A DNA stretch of 40,204 nt from Arcicella sp. (GTDB lineage: Bacteria > Bacteroidota > Bacteroidia > Cytophagales > Spirosomataceae), in the NCBI GenBank assembly GCA_025356745.1, contig JANXRS010000474.1, positions 1-40,204 on the forward strand. The letters are read 5' to 3'. This document shows, piece after piece, positions 15,299 through 23,746 of this stretch. Position 1 is the stretch's first letter. Each line of letters opens with the position of its first letter. The position numbers and the translations under genes are program-made. The notes under the pieces were generated by a model that saw only the letters and a list, made by a program, of their open reading frames with translations, did no database searches and was not told the origin of the DNA.

Positions 15299-17014
15299 TT
15301 AACTATTAAACCCCAATTTAAACATCTTAAAAACTTCTGCATTTGTTTTACTATTGGTCTCAATTTCAATCAATTTTGATTTTCCCATGGGTGAAAAGAA
15401 TGAATCAATATTTGACTTTAAGTCCCCTTCAGTTTTGACATGACAATATTCAATATTTGCATCTAAAGCTGTATTCTTAGCGTTTAAATCTTGTACAGTT
15501 TCAAAATAATCCTCTAATTCTTGCTGTTTATTCGGGCCATCAATTATTCTAAAAATACCTCCTCCGTGATTATTTAGCAACATAATTCTTAAATTGTCAG
15601 GCAAATAGCGATTCCAAAGACCGTTTCTATCGTAGAAAAAAGCAACGTCACCTATCAAAAGAAATACTAATTTATCCGTTGATAACGCCTGTCCAACGGC
15701 AGTGCTAACACAGCCATCAATCCCACTCGTTCCTCGATTGGCAAAAACTTCGATATTTTTCTTAAAATCTACGCCAATGTAATTTGCATAACGAACTGAC
15801 ATTGAGTTTGCCAAATGTAGCTGACAATTTTCGGGCAATGAATCCATTAGTTTTTTAATAACATAAAATTCATTGAAATGGTCTTTATGAATAGTTTCTT
15901 GAAAGAACCGTTCTAAATAAATAGTTGCTTTTCTTTCATAACTTAACCATTCATTTTTATAATTTTCGTCTCTATCCTCCTCTCCTGCTCTAAATTTTTC
16001 AAAATCTAAATCTTCATAAATTTTTGTAAAGAAATAAAGAGGTTGAACAGGAATAATTTTTGTAAGCGATTGAAACGTATCAATCAAATGTTCTCCAATT
16101 TGAAGATGCCAATGTTCAATGGCTTTATTTTTTCTTAAAAATGTTTTTAACCCTTTAGAAATAAATGACTTACCAAAAGTTATTAATAATTCTGGTCGTA
16201 AGTTTTCATTTTCTGGTTTCAAATAAATATCATGCTTCGAGATGGCATCAAATCCTACATTAGAAATTGTATCTCCAATACAAACAACGTAAAATTCATC
16301 TTGAAGTTTTTGTAAAATATTGGTTAGTTCAGCATTGTTTTCCTGTTGTCCACCCGCAATTAATATACTATCGTAGGCTTGAAATTTATTCAAAATATCA
16401 TGCCATTGCGTTTTACTTAACTCTCTTTCACAATTTAACACTTCAATAATTCTATTATCGCTACCAAAACTAATTCCCTCATTTTCAGCTGGATAGAATG
16501 GTTCTCGTAAGGGAATGTTGATGTGTACCGGTCCTTGCGGATAAGATTTTGCCAAATTTACGGCATGATTTATCGTTCTTTCAATATGCCAAATCGAATC
16601 TGGATGTGAATAATCAGTCCCTATTTCAAAACTTTGTTTAACGTGCTTTCCAAAAATATCGTTTTGATAAATCGTTTGTCCATCATGTTGATGAATCCAT
16701 TCTTTTGGACGATCTGCTGTCAGAATAATTAACGGTATCTCTTGAAAAAATGCCTCCGCAACGGCTGGGGCATAATTGTATGCCGCTGAACCCGAAGTAC
16801 AACAAATTGCCACGGGTTGTTTTAAATTTTGAGCCATTCCCAAGGCAATAAAAGCCGCAGAACGTTCATCTGAGATAGATTTTGTGATAATATCTGGATG
16901 ACGAACTAAAGCAATTGTCAGGGGGGCATTTCTAGAACCTGGAGAAATAAGGGCATTTTTGACTCCTTTTTTTGAAAGAATATCAACAAGATTAATAATT
17001 GGTTGGAGAAGCAT
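15299..17014 (-). CDS. menD: 2-succinyl-5-enolpyruvyl-6-hydroxy-3-cyclohexene-1-carboxylate synthase
   Basis: A thiamine-diphosphate enzyme of 571 residues that joins isochorismate and 2-oxoglutarate (after decarboxylation) in menaquinone synthesis. Visible are ISPGSRNAPLTIAL and the glutamate of SISDERSAAFIALG (cofactor activation), CTSGSAAYNYAPAVAEAF, and the C-terminal ThDP/metal region LLIGDVAFFYDRNGLW...MLLNNHGGGIF. Length is typical for MenD. It lies 4 bp after the cation-efflux gene and probably shares its transcript; no other men gene is in the window. Its presence indicates a menaquinone-based respiratory chain. Confidence 0.96.
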   Translation of the reverse strand: MLLQPIINLVDILSKKGVKNALISPGSRNAPLTIALVRHPDIITKSISDERSAAFIALGMAQNLKQPVAICCTSGSAAYNYAPAVAEAFFQEIPLIILTADRPKEWIHQHDGQTIYQNDIFGKHVKQSFEIGTDYSHPDSIWHIERTINHAVNLAKSYPQGPVHINIPLREPFYPAENEGISFGSDNRIIEVLNCERELSKTQWHDILNKFQAYDSILIAGGQQENNAELTNILQKLQDEFYVVCIGDTISNVGFDAISKHDIYLKPENENLRPELLITFGKSFISKGLKTFLRKNKAIEHWHLQIGEHLIDTFQSLTKIIPVQPLYFFTKIYEDLDFEKFRAGEEDRDENYKNEWLSYERKATIYLERFFQETIHKDHFNEFYVIKKLMDSLPENCQLHLANSMSVRYANYIGVDFKKNIEVFANRGTSGIDGCVSTAVGQALSTDKLVFLLIGDVAFFYDRNGLWNRYLPDNLRIMLLNNHGGGIFRIIDGPNKQQELEDYFETVQDLNAKNTALDANIEYCHVKTEGDLKSNIDSFFSPMGKSKLIEIETNSKTNAEVFKMFKLGFNS

Positions 17015-17018
17015 AAAT

Positions 17019-18005
17019 TTAGATGTTTTCGGCGAAATGTTTTTGATTTAAGGAGAGATTTGCTTTATTCCAATCAATTACTGTTGTTTGTGGAGACTGT
17101 CGTATGGGACAATTTTCTACTTTGCAATAATGGCAACACTCAGGCATACATGGGTCTGTATGGATGAAAATCTCAACGTGAGAGGGAAATTCTTTACCCA
17201 AAATTTCTTCAAACTCATGAACTGTTTCATGCACTTTTTCAAGAACCCAGTAATTTGGCAAAGTCAAATGACAGTCAATATGAATATCGGAACCGTACTC
17301 TTGAATTCTCATATTATGAATATCAATCCATTCACTTTTTTGGTTATTTTTCAGAATATTTACCACTTTTTCTAAAACTTCATTGTTCGTTTCATCCATC
17401 AATCCACCAATTGATTTACGAATAATTTTGATACCATTCCACGCCATAAAAAGTGCAAAAAGAATGGATGCAAAACCATCAATCCAATAAATATGAGTGA
17501 TATAGACAATTAAAACCGCTGAAACCAAAATTAATCCACTAATGGCATCCAATTTCAAATGCTGTCCATCGGCAATTAAAGTGGGCGACATTTTTTCAAT
17601 TCCTTGTTTTTCAAGTACATATCCTAAACCATAGTTAATAATTACACCAATTGAAATGATTGATAAACCTATTTTTAAATCTAAGACAGGTTGAGGATTA
17701 ATGAGTTCTTGAGAGGCGTGAAACACAATAAAAATACTCGCTAAAACAATCAAGACTCCTTCTAAACCAGCCGAAAAAAACTCTATTTTCCCATGTCCAT
17801 AAGGATGATTCATATCTCTGGGTTGCGATGCTAAATAAATAGCATAAAAAGCAAAAGCACTCGCAACCACATTGATGATTGATTCTAAAGCGTCCGTCAG
17901 AATTGCACTCGAATAAGTAAGATAATAGGCTATAAATTTAGCAATCATCAAGAGTAAACCAACGACAAAAGAAGTAAGGATTAAATTATATTTTTTAGAA
18001 AACAT
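17019..18005 (-). CDS. Cation diffusion facilitator (CDF) family metal efflux transporter
   Basis: A 328-residue CDF transporter with an N-terminal six-helix membrane domain. It contains TDALESIINV, HPYGHGKIEFFSAG and HLKLDAISG, which carry the Asp/His transport-site ligands. A cytoplasmic ferredoxin-like domain (about residues 215-290, VHEFEEILGKEFPSHVEIFIHTDP) follows. It exchanges Zn2+ or a similar divalent metal for protons; the metal is not determined. The tail is cysteine-rich (CMPECCHYCKVENCPIR), an added potential metal-binding site. First gene of a two-gene operon with menD. Confidence 0.92.
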   Translation of the reverse strand: MFSKKYNLILTSFVVGLLLMIAKFIAYYLTYSSAILTDALESIINVVASAFAFYAIYLASQPRDMNHPYGHGKIEFFSAGLEGVLIVLASIFIVFHASQELINPQPVLDLKIGLSIISIGVIINYGLGYVLEKQGIEKMSPTLIADGQHLKLDAISGLILVSAVLIVYITHIYWIDGFASILFALFMAWNGIKIIRKSIGGLMDETNNEVLEKVVNILKNNQKSEWIDIHNMRIQEYGSDIHIDCHLTLPNYWVLEKVHETVHEFEEILGKEFPSHVEIFIHTDPCMPECCHYCKVENCPIRQSPQTTVIDWNKANLSLNQKHFAENI

Positions 18006-18138
18006 GATTAAGTCTTTAGTTATTAAATTGTAAAGCTGTTAAGTTTTAGTTGAGAAAGATTTCTTTCTATTCAAAATATACTGGAATACTTTTTTGAATC
18101 TTATCAACCTAGAAACTTAATAACTTTCACTACGACCT

Positions 18139-18146
18139 CAAAGTTA
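18139..18146 (-). promoter_or_regulatory. -7 box candidate of the CDF-menD operon
   Basis: The minus strand reads TAACTTTG. No TTTG is found at the -33 distance, and the implied leader is about 125 nt, so confidence is moderate. Confidence 0.4.
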
Positions 18147-18181
18147 CGAATTTCCAATTTTAAAATTCATACCTTCTGTTA

Positions 18182-18189
18182 TACCTTTG
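18182..18189 (+). promoter_or_regulatory. -7 box immediately upstream of the NUDIX gene
   Basis: TACCTTTG ends only 4 bp before the NUDIX ATG at 18194. With a start site 5-8 bp past the box, the mRNA would be leaderless or nearly so. A TTTT/TTTA rather than TTTG occupies the -33 position. Confidence 0.5.
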
Positions 18190-18193
18190 TGAA

Positions 18194-18742
18194 ATGAATG
18201 ATTTTGAGAATCCTTGGAAAATAATTGAATCCCGTGAAGTTTATGATAACCCTTGGGTAAATATTAGGCATGAAAACGTAATTAAACCAAATGGCGAGGA
18301 TGGAATTTATGGTATTGCACATTTTAAATTAAAAGCCATTGCTGTAATTCCTTTGGATGAAGAAGATAACACTTGGCTTGTTGGTCAATATCGCTATCCT
18401 TTGAAAGAATATTCTTGGGAAATTCCAATGGGTGGAGGCTCTTTTAAGGAAGATAATTTAGAAGCTGCGAAACGGGAATTAAAGGAAGAAACTGGAATAA
18501 TTGCCTCAAATTGGACAGAATTAGGTAAATTGCATACTTCAAATTCGGTGACTGATGAGGTAGGATTTATGTTTTTAGCGGAAAATTTACAATTTGGTGA
18601 GGCGGAACCAGACGATACAGAAATTTTAATGCTTAAAAAAGTTAGCCTTAAAGAAGCCGTTCGAATGGTTATGAATTCTGAAATAACCGATTCTTTAAGT
18701 ATTGCTACCATTTTGAAAGTTGCTCGATTAAAAGGAATTTAA
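18194..18742 (+). CDS. NUDIX hydrolase (ADP-ribose pyrophosphatase-like)
   Basis: A 182-residue NUDIX enzyme. The NUDIX box GGGSFKEDNLEAAKREL then KEETGI fits Gx5Ex7REUxEExGU exactly. The preceding VGQYRYPLKEYSWEIPMGG is the stretch seen in ADP-ribose/nucleotide-sugar pyrophosphatases, which split nucleoside-diphosphate-X compounds with Mg2+. The exact substrate is uncertain. The start is supported because the N-terminus MNDFENPWKIIESREVYDNPW matches the usual lead-in to the domain. The LysE-like gene begins 10 bp after the stop. Confidence 0.93.
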   Translation: MNDFENPWKIIESREVYDNPWVNIRHENVIKPNGEDGIYGIAHFKLKAIAVIPLDEEDNTWLVGQYRYPLKEYSWEIPMGGGSFKEDNLEAAKRELKEETGIIASNWTELGKLHTSNSVTDEVGFMFLAENLQFGEAEPDDTEILMLKKVSLKEAVRMVMNSEITDSLSIATILKVARLKGI

Positions 18743-18752
18743 CCCTAAACTA

Positions 18753-19361
18753 ATGTTTCAAGCTATATTTTTTGGTTTTCTATACGGATTTCTACTATGT
18801 TTTACATTTGGACCAGCTTTTTTTAGATTAATTCAAACCAGTATTGACAATGGGGTTAAACGAGGAGTTTTAATCGCTTTGGGAGTTACAGCTGCGGATG
18901 CAATCCTGATGTTTTTCGCTGTATTTGGAACAAGTTATCTGCCAAATTTTCAGCATTTTGACGATATTATTTCAGTTATTGGAGCAAGTTTATTGTTTCT
19001 CTTAGGATTTATTAGTCTTTTTAAACAAAAAACTCAAATCGTTTATCCCACTTCAAAATTGACCTCGTTTATTTATTATTTTACCTCTGGATTATTCTTA
19101 AATCTCCTGAATCCTTCTAATTATTTAGCCGTCTTTACAACCACTGCCTACCTTGTTGCAAAAGGAATGACCTTAAATGAGCGGATTGTTTTCTTTTTAT
19201 TTAGTCTGACAGCAACCATGATAGCAGAATCATTGATTGCTTTTTATGCCAATAAAATGAAAAGAATTTTAACGGCAAAAGTCATGAAACGAATTAATCA
19301 AGTGGCTGGATTAATTTTCATTGGGTCTGGAATCGTTATACTTTGGAAACAATTTTCATAA
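18753..19361 (+). CDS. LysE/RhtB-family translocator
   Basis: A 202-residue membrane protein with about six hydrophobic helices. The family start FGFLYGFLLCFTFGPAFFRLIQTSIDNG (conserved GP) is followed by a helix-rich core with NLLNPSNYLAVFT, the conserved NP motif of LysE-type exporters. These proteins export amino acids or related small molecules; the cargo is unknown. It is the second gene of the NUDIX operon and is followed by a hairpin terminator. Confidence 0.9.
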   Translation: MFQAIFFGFLYGFLLCFTFGPAFFRLIQTSIDNGVKRGVLIALGVTAADAILMFFAVFGTSYLPNFQHFDDIISVIGASLLFLLGFISLFKQKTQIVYPTSKLTSFIYYFTSGLFLNLLNPSNYLAVFTTTAYLVAKGMTLNERIVFFLFSLTATMIAESLIAFYANKMKRILTAKVMKRINQVAGLIFIGSGIVILWKQFS

Positions 19362-19367
19362 AATAAA

Positions 19368-19426
19368 CAGTCGAAAGTCATAAGAAATTACAAGATTTTT
19401 TTGCCTTTTCTTACGACTTTCGACTG
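19368..19426. terminator. Hairpin terminator between lysE-like gene and GH3-like gene
   Basis: CAGTCGAAAGTC.TAAGAAA pairs with TTTCTTA.GACTTTCGACTG (one mismatch) around an 18-nt loop containing a T run. It lies between convergent gene ends. Confidence 0.8.
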
Positions 19427-19433
19427 AAAGATA

Positions 19434-20981
19434 TTAGCCTTTAATTTTCAAAAAATCTTCCCACTCATTAATTAAATCTATATTTTTTAATACCCTCGGA
19501 AACTTATTTTGTCCCCCTGTTTTACCCTTTGATTCCATGAATTGATAGAAAGTTTTTGTCGGTAACACATTTATTTTTAACTTTTTAAGGGCATGTTTTC
19601 TTTCTACTGGATAATCATCGTTAATTTCACAAAGTATCTCATCAATATATCTCATCAATACTTCTGAATCAATTTTATCATCCGTACCAACGTACCAATG
19701 ATGCCCAAAAGATTCATTCACTTTCTTTCCCACAACCGTAAATTCCCTAATATCAATATCAAATTTCTTACAAGCCAATTCAATAGCTTTGTTCATATTA
19801 TCAACCGAAAGATGTTCTCCGCAGAGGCTTAAAAAATGTTTTGTTCTTCCTGTAATAATAATCTGGGCTTTCTTTTTATTAGTAAATTTAATGGTATCAC
19901 CAATTAAATATCGCCAAGCACCTGAAACCGTAGAAATCAAAAGAGCATATTCAATACCTTCTTCAATTTCATCAATCATTAAAGTCTGTGGTTTTTCATT
20001 CATTATGCCATCATCATCAAAGTTATCATCCGTAAAAGGAATAAATTCAAAGAAAATACCATTGTTCAACACCAAAGCCATATCTGTATCGGGAGCAGCT
20101 TGGAAAGCCATAAATCCTTCCGAAGCTAAATAGGTTTCAATGTAAGTTATCGGACGACCCAGTAATTTTTCAAAGCCTTGTCTATACGGTTCAAAACTAA
20201 CACCTCCGTGACAAAATATTTCAAGATTAGGCCAGATTTCATGGATATTTTTAACCTTATATTCTTTAATAATTTTCTCCATCAAAATCTGAATCCAAGC
20301 GGGAACGCCCACAATAAATCCAATATCCCAATCTTTCGCTTTTTTAGTAATTTTATCTAATTTCTCACTCCAATCCTGTGTTTCAGCAATATTTTTGCCT
20401 GGTTTATAAAATCTTTGAAACCAAAAAGGAATCTTTCCAGCCGTTATTCCACTTAAATCACCTTCAAAGTAAGCGCCCATATCCTGCAATTTGGTACTTC
20501 CTCCCAACATTAAATAACCTTTTTCAAACAACGTTGAGGGCAAGTTTTTATATTCTGAGAGTGCCAAAATTTGTCGAATAGAGGTTCTATGAATAGCTTT
20601 TACCATATCTTTTGTTACGGGAATATGCTTGGAAGCTGACTCTGATGTACCCGAACTTAATGCAAAATATTTAATTGAGCCAACCCAAGAGACATTTTTT
20701 TCACCCTCTAAAGTTTTATGCCACCAATCCTTATACATTTTGTTATAATCAAATACAGGTACTTGCTTTTTATATTTAGTGTAGAATTCCTTATCATTCG
20801 AAAAAAGAGCCGCATTCATAATATCTTCAAAACCGAATTTCTCTCCAAATTGTGTGAAACGGCCTTTATTCAGCAATTTTATCAACGTTTTACGCTGCAA
20901 TTTTGCTAAATTAGTTTTGGGCAACTTCATAAAACTTGAAATTCCGATACCTCTTTTTAATATATTGCCTACTATTGTCAT
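19434..20981 (-). CDS. GH3-family acyl-adenylating (amido synthetase-like) protein
   Basis: A 515-residue member of the GH3 branch of the adenylate-forming superfamily. The three ATP/AMP-binding signatures are visible: SSGTSESASKHIPVT near residue 108, YLASEGFMAFQAAPD in the middle, and SGAWRYLIGDTIKF with a following TGRTKHFLSLCGEHLS. Plant GH3 enzymes join acyl acids such as auxin to amino acids. Bacterial members are widespread in Bacteroidota without an assigned substrate, so I make no claim beyond carboxylate activation. It lies 21 bp downstream of surE and is probably co-transcribed. Confidence 0.9.
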   Translation of the reverse strand: MTIVGNILKRGIGISSFMKLPKTNLAKLQRKTLIKLLNKGRFTQFGEKFGFEDIMNAALFSNDKEFYTKYKKQVPVFDYNKMYKDWWHKTLEGEKNVSWVGSIKYFALSSGTSESASKHIPVTKDMVKAIHRTSIRQILALSEYKNLPSTLFEKGYLMLGGSTKLQDMGAYFEGDLSGITAGKIPFWFQRFYKPGKNIAETQDWSEKLDKITKKAKDWDIGFIVGVPAWIQILMEKIIKEYKVKNIHEIWPNLEIFCHGGVSFEPYRQGFEKLLGRPITYIETYLASEGFMAFQAAPDTDMALVLNNGIFFEFIPFTDDNFDDDGIMNEKPQTLMIDEIEEGIEYALLISTVSGAWRYLIGDTIKFTNKKKAQIIITGRTKHFLSLCGEHLSVDNMNKAIELACKKFDIDIREFTVVGKKVNESFGHHWYVGTDDKIDSEVLMRYIDEILCEINDDYPVERKHALKKLKINVLPTKTFYQFMESKGKTGGQNKFPRVLKNIDLINEWEDFLKIKG

Positions 20982-21002
20982 TATTTTTTTGTGTTAATAG
21001 CC

Positions 21003-21773
21003 TTAAAAAGACCAACTTTTTAAAGTCTCAACTGACTGATAATCAGTCAAATCAAATTTTGCGGGAACAATTGAAATGTAATTTTCTTTCAAGGCATCTT
21101 CATCAGTTCCTCCGCCCGAATCCTCGTTTTGCAAAAAACCATCCATCCAATAGTACGGTCGTCCATAAGGGTCTTTTCTTTCCTCAAACGATTCTCTGAA
21201 AACAGCATCCGTTTGACGGCAAATTTTGATTCCTTTTATGGGTTCTTCAGATATTTTTGGAAAATTTACATTTAAGGCAACACCTTTGGGAAGACCCTTT
21301 TCCAATGCTTTTAAGACAATTTTTTTGATATATTCTTTGGTATGAGAGAAGTCTGCATCGGTTGAAAAATCACTCAATGAGAAGCCAATGGCAGGAATCC
21401 CTTCAATAGCAGCTTCAATGGCGGCCGACATCGTTCCGCTGTAAAGAATTGATATTGAAGAGTTTGAACCATGATTTACACCCGAAACGACTAAATCAAT
21501 TTTACGTCCTTTCAATAAAAAGTGTTTGCCGAATTTAACGCAATCAGCGGGAGTACCACTGCATTTGTAGGCTTCAACATTAGGAAGGTAGTTTTTAACT
21601 TTGTTCACTCGCAAGGGGCGGTCAAGTGTAATGGCGTGTCCCATGCCCGATTGATGGGTATCAGGGGCAATAACCACAACTTCACCAATTTCTGACATTA
21701 CTTCTGCCAATATTCTGATGCCTTTTGCGGCAATAGAATCATCGTTGGCAACTAAAATTAAAGGTTTTTGCAT
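21003..21773 (-). CDS. surE: 5'/3'-nucleotidase SurE
   Basis: A 256-residue metal-dependent phosphatase that removes phosphate from nucleoside 5'- and 3'-monophosphates. The metal-site motif ANDDSIAAKGIRIL replaces the usual NDDG form by NDDS. SGVNHGSNSS and YSGTMSAAIEAAIEG are also family signatures, with CSGTPADCVKFG between. Length is typical. First gene of a transcript with the GH3-like gene. A TATATTTG -7 box lies about 42 bp upstream of its ATG. Confidence 0.95.
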   Translation of the reverse strand: MQKPLILVANDDSIAAKGIRILAEVMSEIGEVVVIAPDTHQSGMGHAITLDRPLRVNKVKNYLPNVEAYKCSGTPADCVKFGKHFLLKGRKIDLVVSGVNHGSNSSISILYSGTMSAAIEAAIEGIPAIGFSLSDFSTDADFSHTKEYIKKIVLKALEKGLPKGVALNVNFPKISEEPIKGIKICRQTDAVFRESFEERKDPYGRPYYWMDGFLQNEDSGGGTDEDALKENYISIVPAKFDLTDYQSVETLKSWSF

Positions 21774-21814
21774 TGTATAATTTATAAATTATGGGTTTCT
21801 CTTGAAACCGAAAT

Positions 21815-21838
21815 CAAATATAGGTAGATTTACTTTTG
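21815..21838. promoter_or_regulatory. Face-to-face -7 boxes of surE and the acyltransferase
   Basis: TATATTTG on the minus strand (21822-21815) and TACTTTTG on the plus strand (21831-21838) sit 8 bp apart in an 87-bp divergent gap. Neither has a clear TTTG at -33. The two polymerase footprints would overlap. Confidence 0.5.
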
Positions 21839-21860
21839 AGACCAATTCACCAAAGCATTT

Positions 21861-22436
21861 ATGTTAAAAATCATCGGAAAATTAATCCTTCAACTTGCGG
21901 GTTACAAAATTATTGATACCACTCCCAAAGGGATTCAAAATTATCAGAAAGCAGTTATGATTGCCGCCCCACACACCTCAAACTGGGACTATGTTTACAC
22001 GATGGCAGCCCTTTATGCCCTTGATGTACCCATAAAATACCTTGGAAAATCCTCATTATTCAAATTTCCTTTAGGAATTTTAATCAAAAAATTAGGGGGC
22101 ATTCCCGTTAGAAGGGAACAAAAAAATAATATGGTCAACGATATGGCAAAAATGATTAATGAATCAATTGAACAAATGATATTAATTATTCCTGCGGAAG
22201 GTACACGCTCTTATTCAAAAGAATGGAAATCGGGGTTCTATCATATTGCCCAAACCGCTGGCGTACCTATTATTTTAGGATTTCTTGATTTTGCCAAAAA
22301 AGAAGTAGGCTTTCTGGACGAATTTAATCCAACAGGAAATTATGAGAAAGATTTAAAAATTATTCAGAAAAAATATGTTGGAATTACGCCAAAATTTCCT
22401 GAATTAAACTCATTAAAAGATGTAAAATTTGATTAA
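21861..22436 (+). CDS. Lysophospholipid acyltransferase family protein (PlsC-like)
   Basis: A 191-residue acyltransferase with the HX4D catalytic motif in AAPHTSNWDYVYTMAAL. A later block has GGIPVRREQKNNMVNDM, and the EGTRS motif follows in IIPAEGTRSYSKEWKSGFYHIA. Such enzymes transfer a fatty acyl chain from acyl-ACP or acyl-CoA to a lysolipid at the membrane. This is a short version, lacking the long N-terminal helix of canonical PlsC, and the acceptor is unknown. It is followed after 20 bp by an MFS gene on the same strand. Confidence 0.92.
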   Translation: MLKIIGKLILQLAGYKIIDTTPKGIQNYQKAVMIAAPHTSNWDYVYTMAALYALDVPIKYLGKSSLFKFPLGILIKKLGGIPVRREQKNNMVNDMAKMINESIEQMILIIPAEGTRSYSKEWKSGFYHIAQTAGVPIILGFLDFAKKEVGFLDEFNPTGNYEKDLKIIQKKYVGITPKFPELNSLKDVKFD

Positions 22437-22456
22437 TATTCTTTAATAAAACCACT

Positions 22457-23695
22457 ATGCAAAAACGTAATCAAGTATTATCATTTTTAGTCTCTCTATC
22501 CGTTATTACCTATATAGACCGCACGTGTATCTCACTCGTAGCCTCGGATATGAAGGCTGATTTAAAAATTGAAAATGATGCTTGGGGTTGGATTTTAAGT
22601 GCCTTTGCCCTCTCTTATGCCATTTTTGAACTTCCAACGGGTGCATTAGGCGATAGAATCGGCCCTCGAAAAGTTCTGACCAGAGTGGTGCTTTGGTGGT
22701 CTGGATTTACGGCTTTAACGGGTACGGCTACGAGTTGGTTGTACTTATTAATTGTCCGTTTTTTATTTGGTGCGGGCGAGGCAGGAGCTTATCCGAATGC
22801 ATCAATTGTGGTTTCTCGGTGGTTTCCAAAATATGAAATTGGTAAAGCTCAAGCCTTCATTTGGGCGGCTGGTAGATTGGGTGGGTCAATTGCACCTTGG
22901 GTAATTATTCCAATTTCTGCCAGTTTAGGTTGGCGATTTTCATTTATTGCGATGGCTATTTTGGGCATCATTTGGTCAATTATTTGGTATGGTTGGTTTC
23001 GAGATTTTCCGCATGAATCTCAGAATATTTCAAAAGAAGAACTGACGTTAATTGAAGAAAATCGCCGTTTCAAAAGTAGTAATCATCATATTCCTTGGAA
23101 GAAACTTCTACAGAATCGTAATATGTGGGCATTGATGATGATGTTCCACTTTTTTATGTATGGTGCTTATTTTTTTACGGGTTGGTTGCCTACGTATTTG
23201 AAGGAAGGAAGACATTTTGATAAAAACCAAATGCAATTATTTGCGACCTTGCCTTTTATTCTGGGAGCAATTGGCTGTTTTAGTGGTGGATATTTAAGTG
23301 ACTGGTTATCAAAACATTATGGACTAAAATTTGGAAGAAGAAGTGTGGGCATTGTGGGAATGGGCGTTTCAAGTGTCATTATTACGTTGGCAGCATCAAC
23401 GAAAGATAATCAAACTGCGGCTTATTTATTAGCAATTGGAATGGGTTTTAAAGACTTAACCTTACCCATTGCTTTTGCCGTTTGTATTGATATTGGAAAA
23501 AGTAAATCTGGTTTAGTTTCAGGTGCAATGAATACGGTTGGGCAAATGGGGGCAGTATTTTTGGGAGTATTATTTGGCTATATCGTTCATTCTACCCATA
23601 ATTTCAACTATCCTCTTTATATGATTGCCTTTCTACTTTTCTGTGGATGTTTATTATGGTTTGTTATCGACCCAGAAAAAGAAATTGATTTTTAA
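22457..23695 (+). CDS. MFS transporter, anion:cation symporter (ACS)-like
   Basis: This 412-residue permease has twelve predicted helices. The first-helix sequence VITYIDRTCISLVASDM and the motif-A loop GALGDRIGPRKVLTRVV are typical of the ACS group (hexuronate, glucarate, galactonate, phthalate transporters), as is GAGEAGAYPNASIVVSRWFP. It would carry an organic anion with protons; the substrate is not readable. It is in an operon with the acyltransferase and ends in a hairpin at 23708-23744. The nucleoside-phosphorylase remnant behind it faces the other way and does not help with substrate. Confidence 0.9.
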   Translation: MQKRNQVLSFLVSLSVITYIDRTCISLVASDMKADLKIENDAWGWILSAFALSYAIFELPTGALGDRIGPRKVLTRVVLWWSGFTALTGTATSWLYLLIVRFLFGAGEAGAYPNASIVVSRWFPKYEIGKAQAFIWAAGRLGGSIAPWVIIPISASLGWRFSFIAMAILGIIWSIIWYGWFRDFPHESQNISKEELTLIEENRRFKSSNHHIPWKKLLQNRNMWALMMMFHFFMYGAYFFTGWLPTYLKEGRHFDKNQMQLFATLPFILGAIGCFSGGYLSDWLSKHYGLKFGRRSVGIVGMGVSSVIITLAASTKDNQTAAYLLAIGMGFKDLTLPIAFAVCIDIGKSKSGLVSGAMNTVGQMGAVFLGVLFGYIVHSTHNFNYPLYMIAFLLFCGCLLWFVIDPEKEIDF

Positions 23696-23707
23696 AGAAT
23701 ATTCTAT

Positions 23708-23744
23708 TCAAGGAATCCTTTGCTTAACGCAAAAGATTCCTTGA
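23708..23744. terminator. Terminator of the MFS operon
   Basis: TCAAGGAATCCTTTG and CAAAAGATTCCTTGA form a 15-bp stem with one mismatch and a 7-nt loop. It lies 12 bp after the MFS stop, with no long T run on the plus strand. Confidence 0.7.
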
Positions 23745-23746
23745 AA

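Noticed and set aside
19789-20581. Plus-strand ORFs opposite the GH3-like gene
   Set aside because: All are antisense to a frame with three conserved adenylation motifs.
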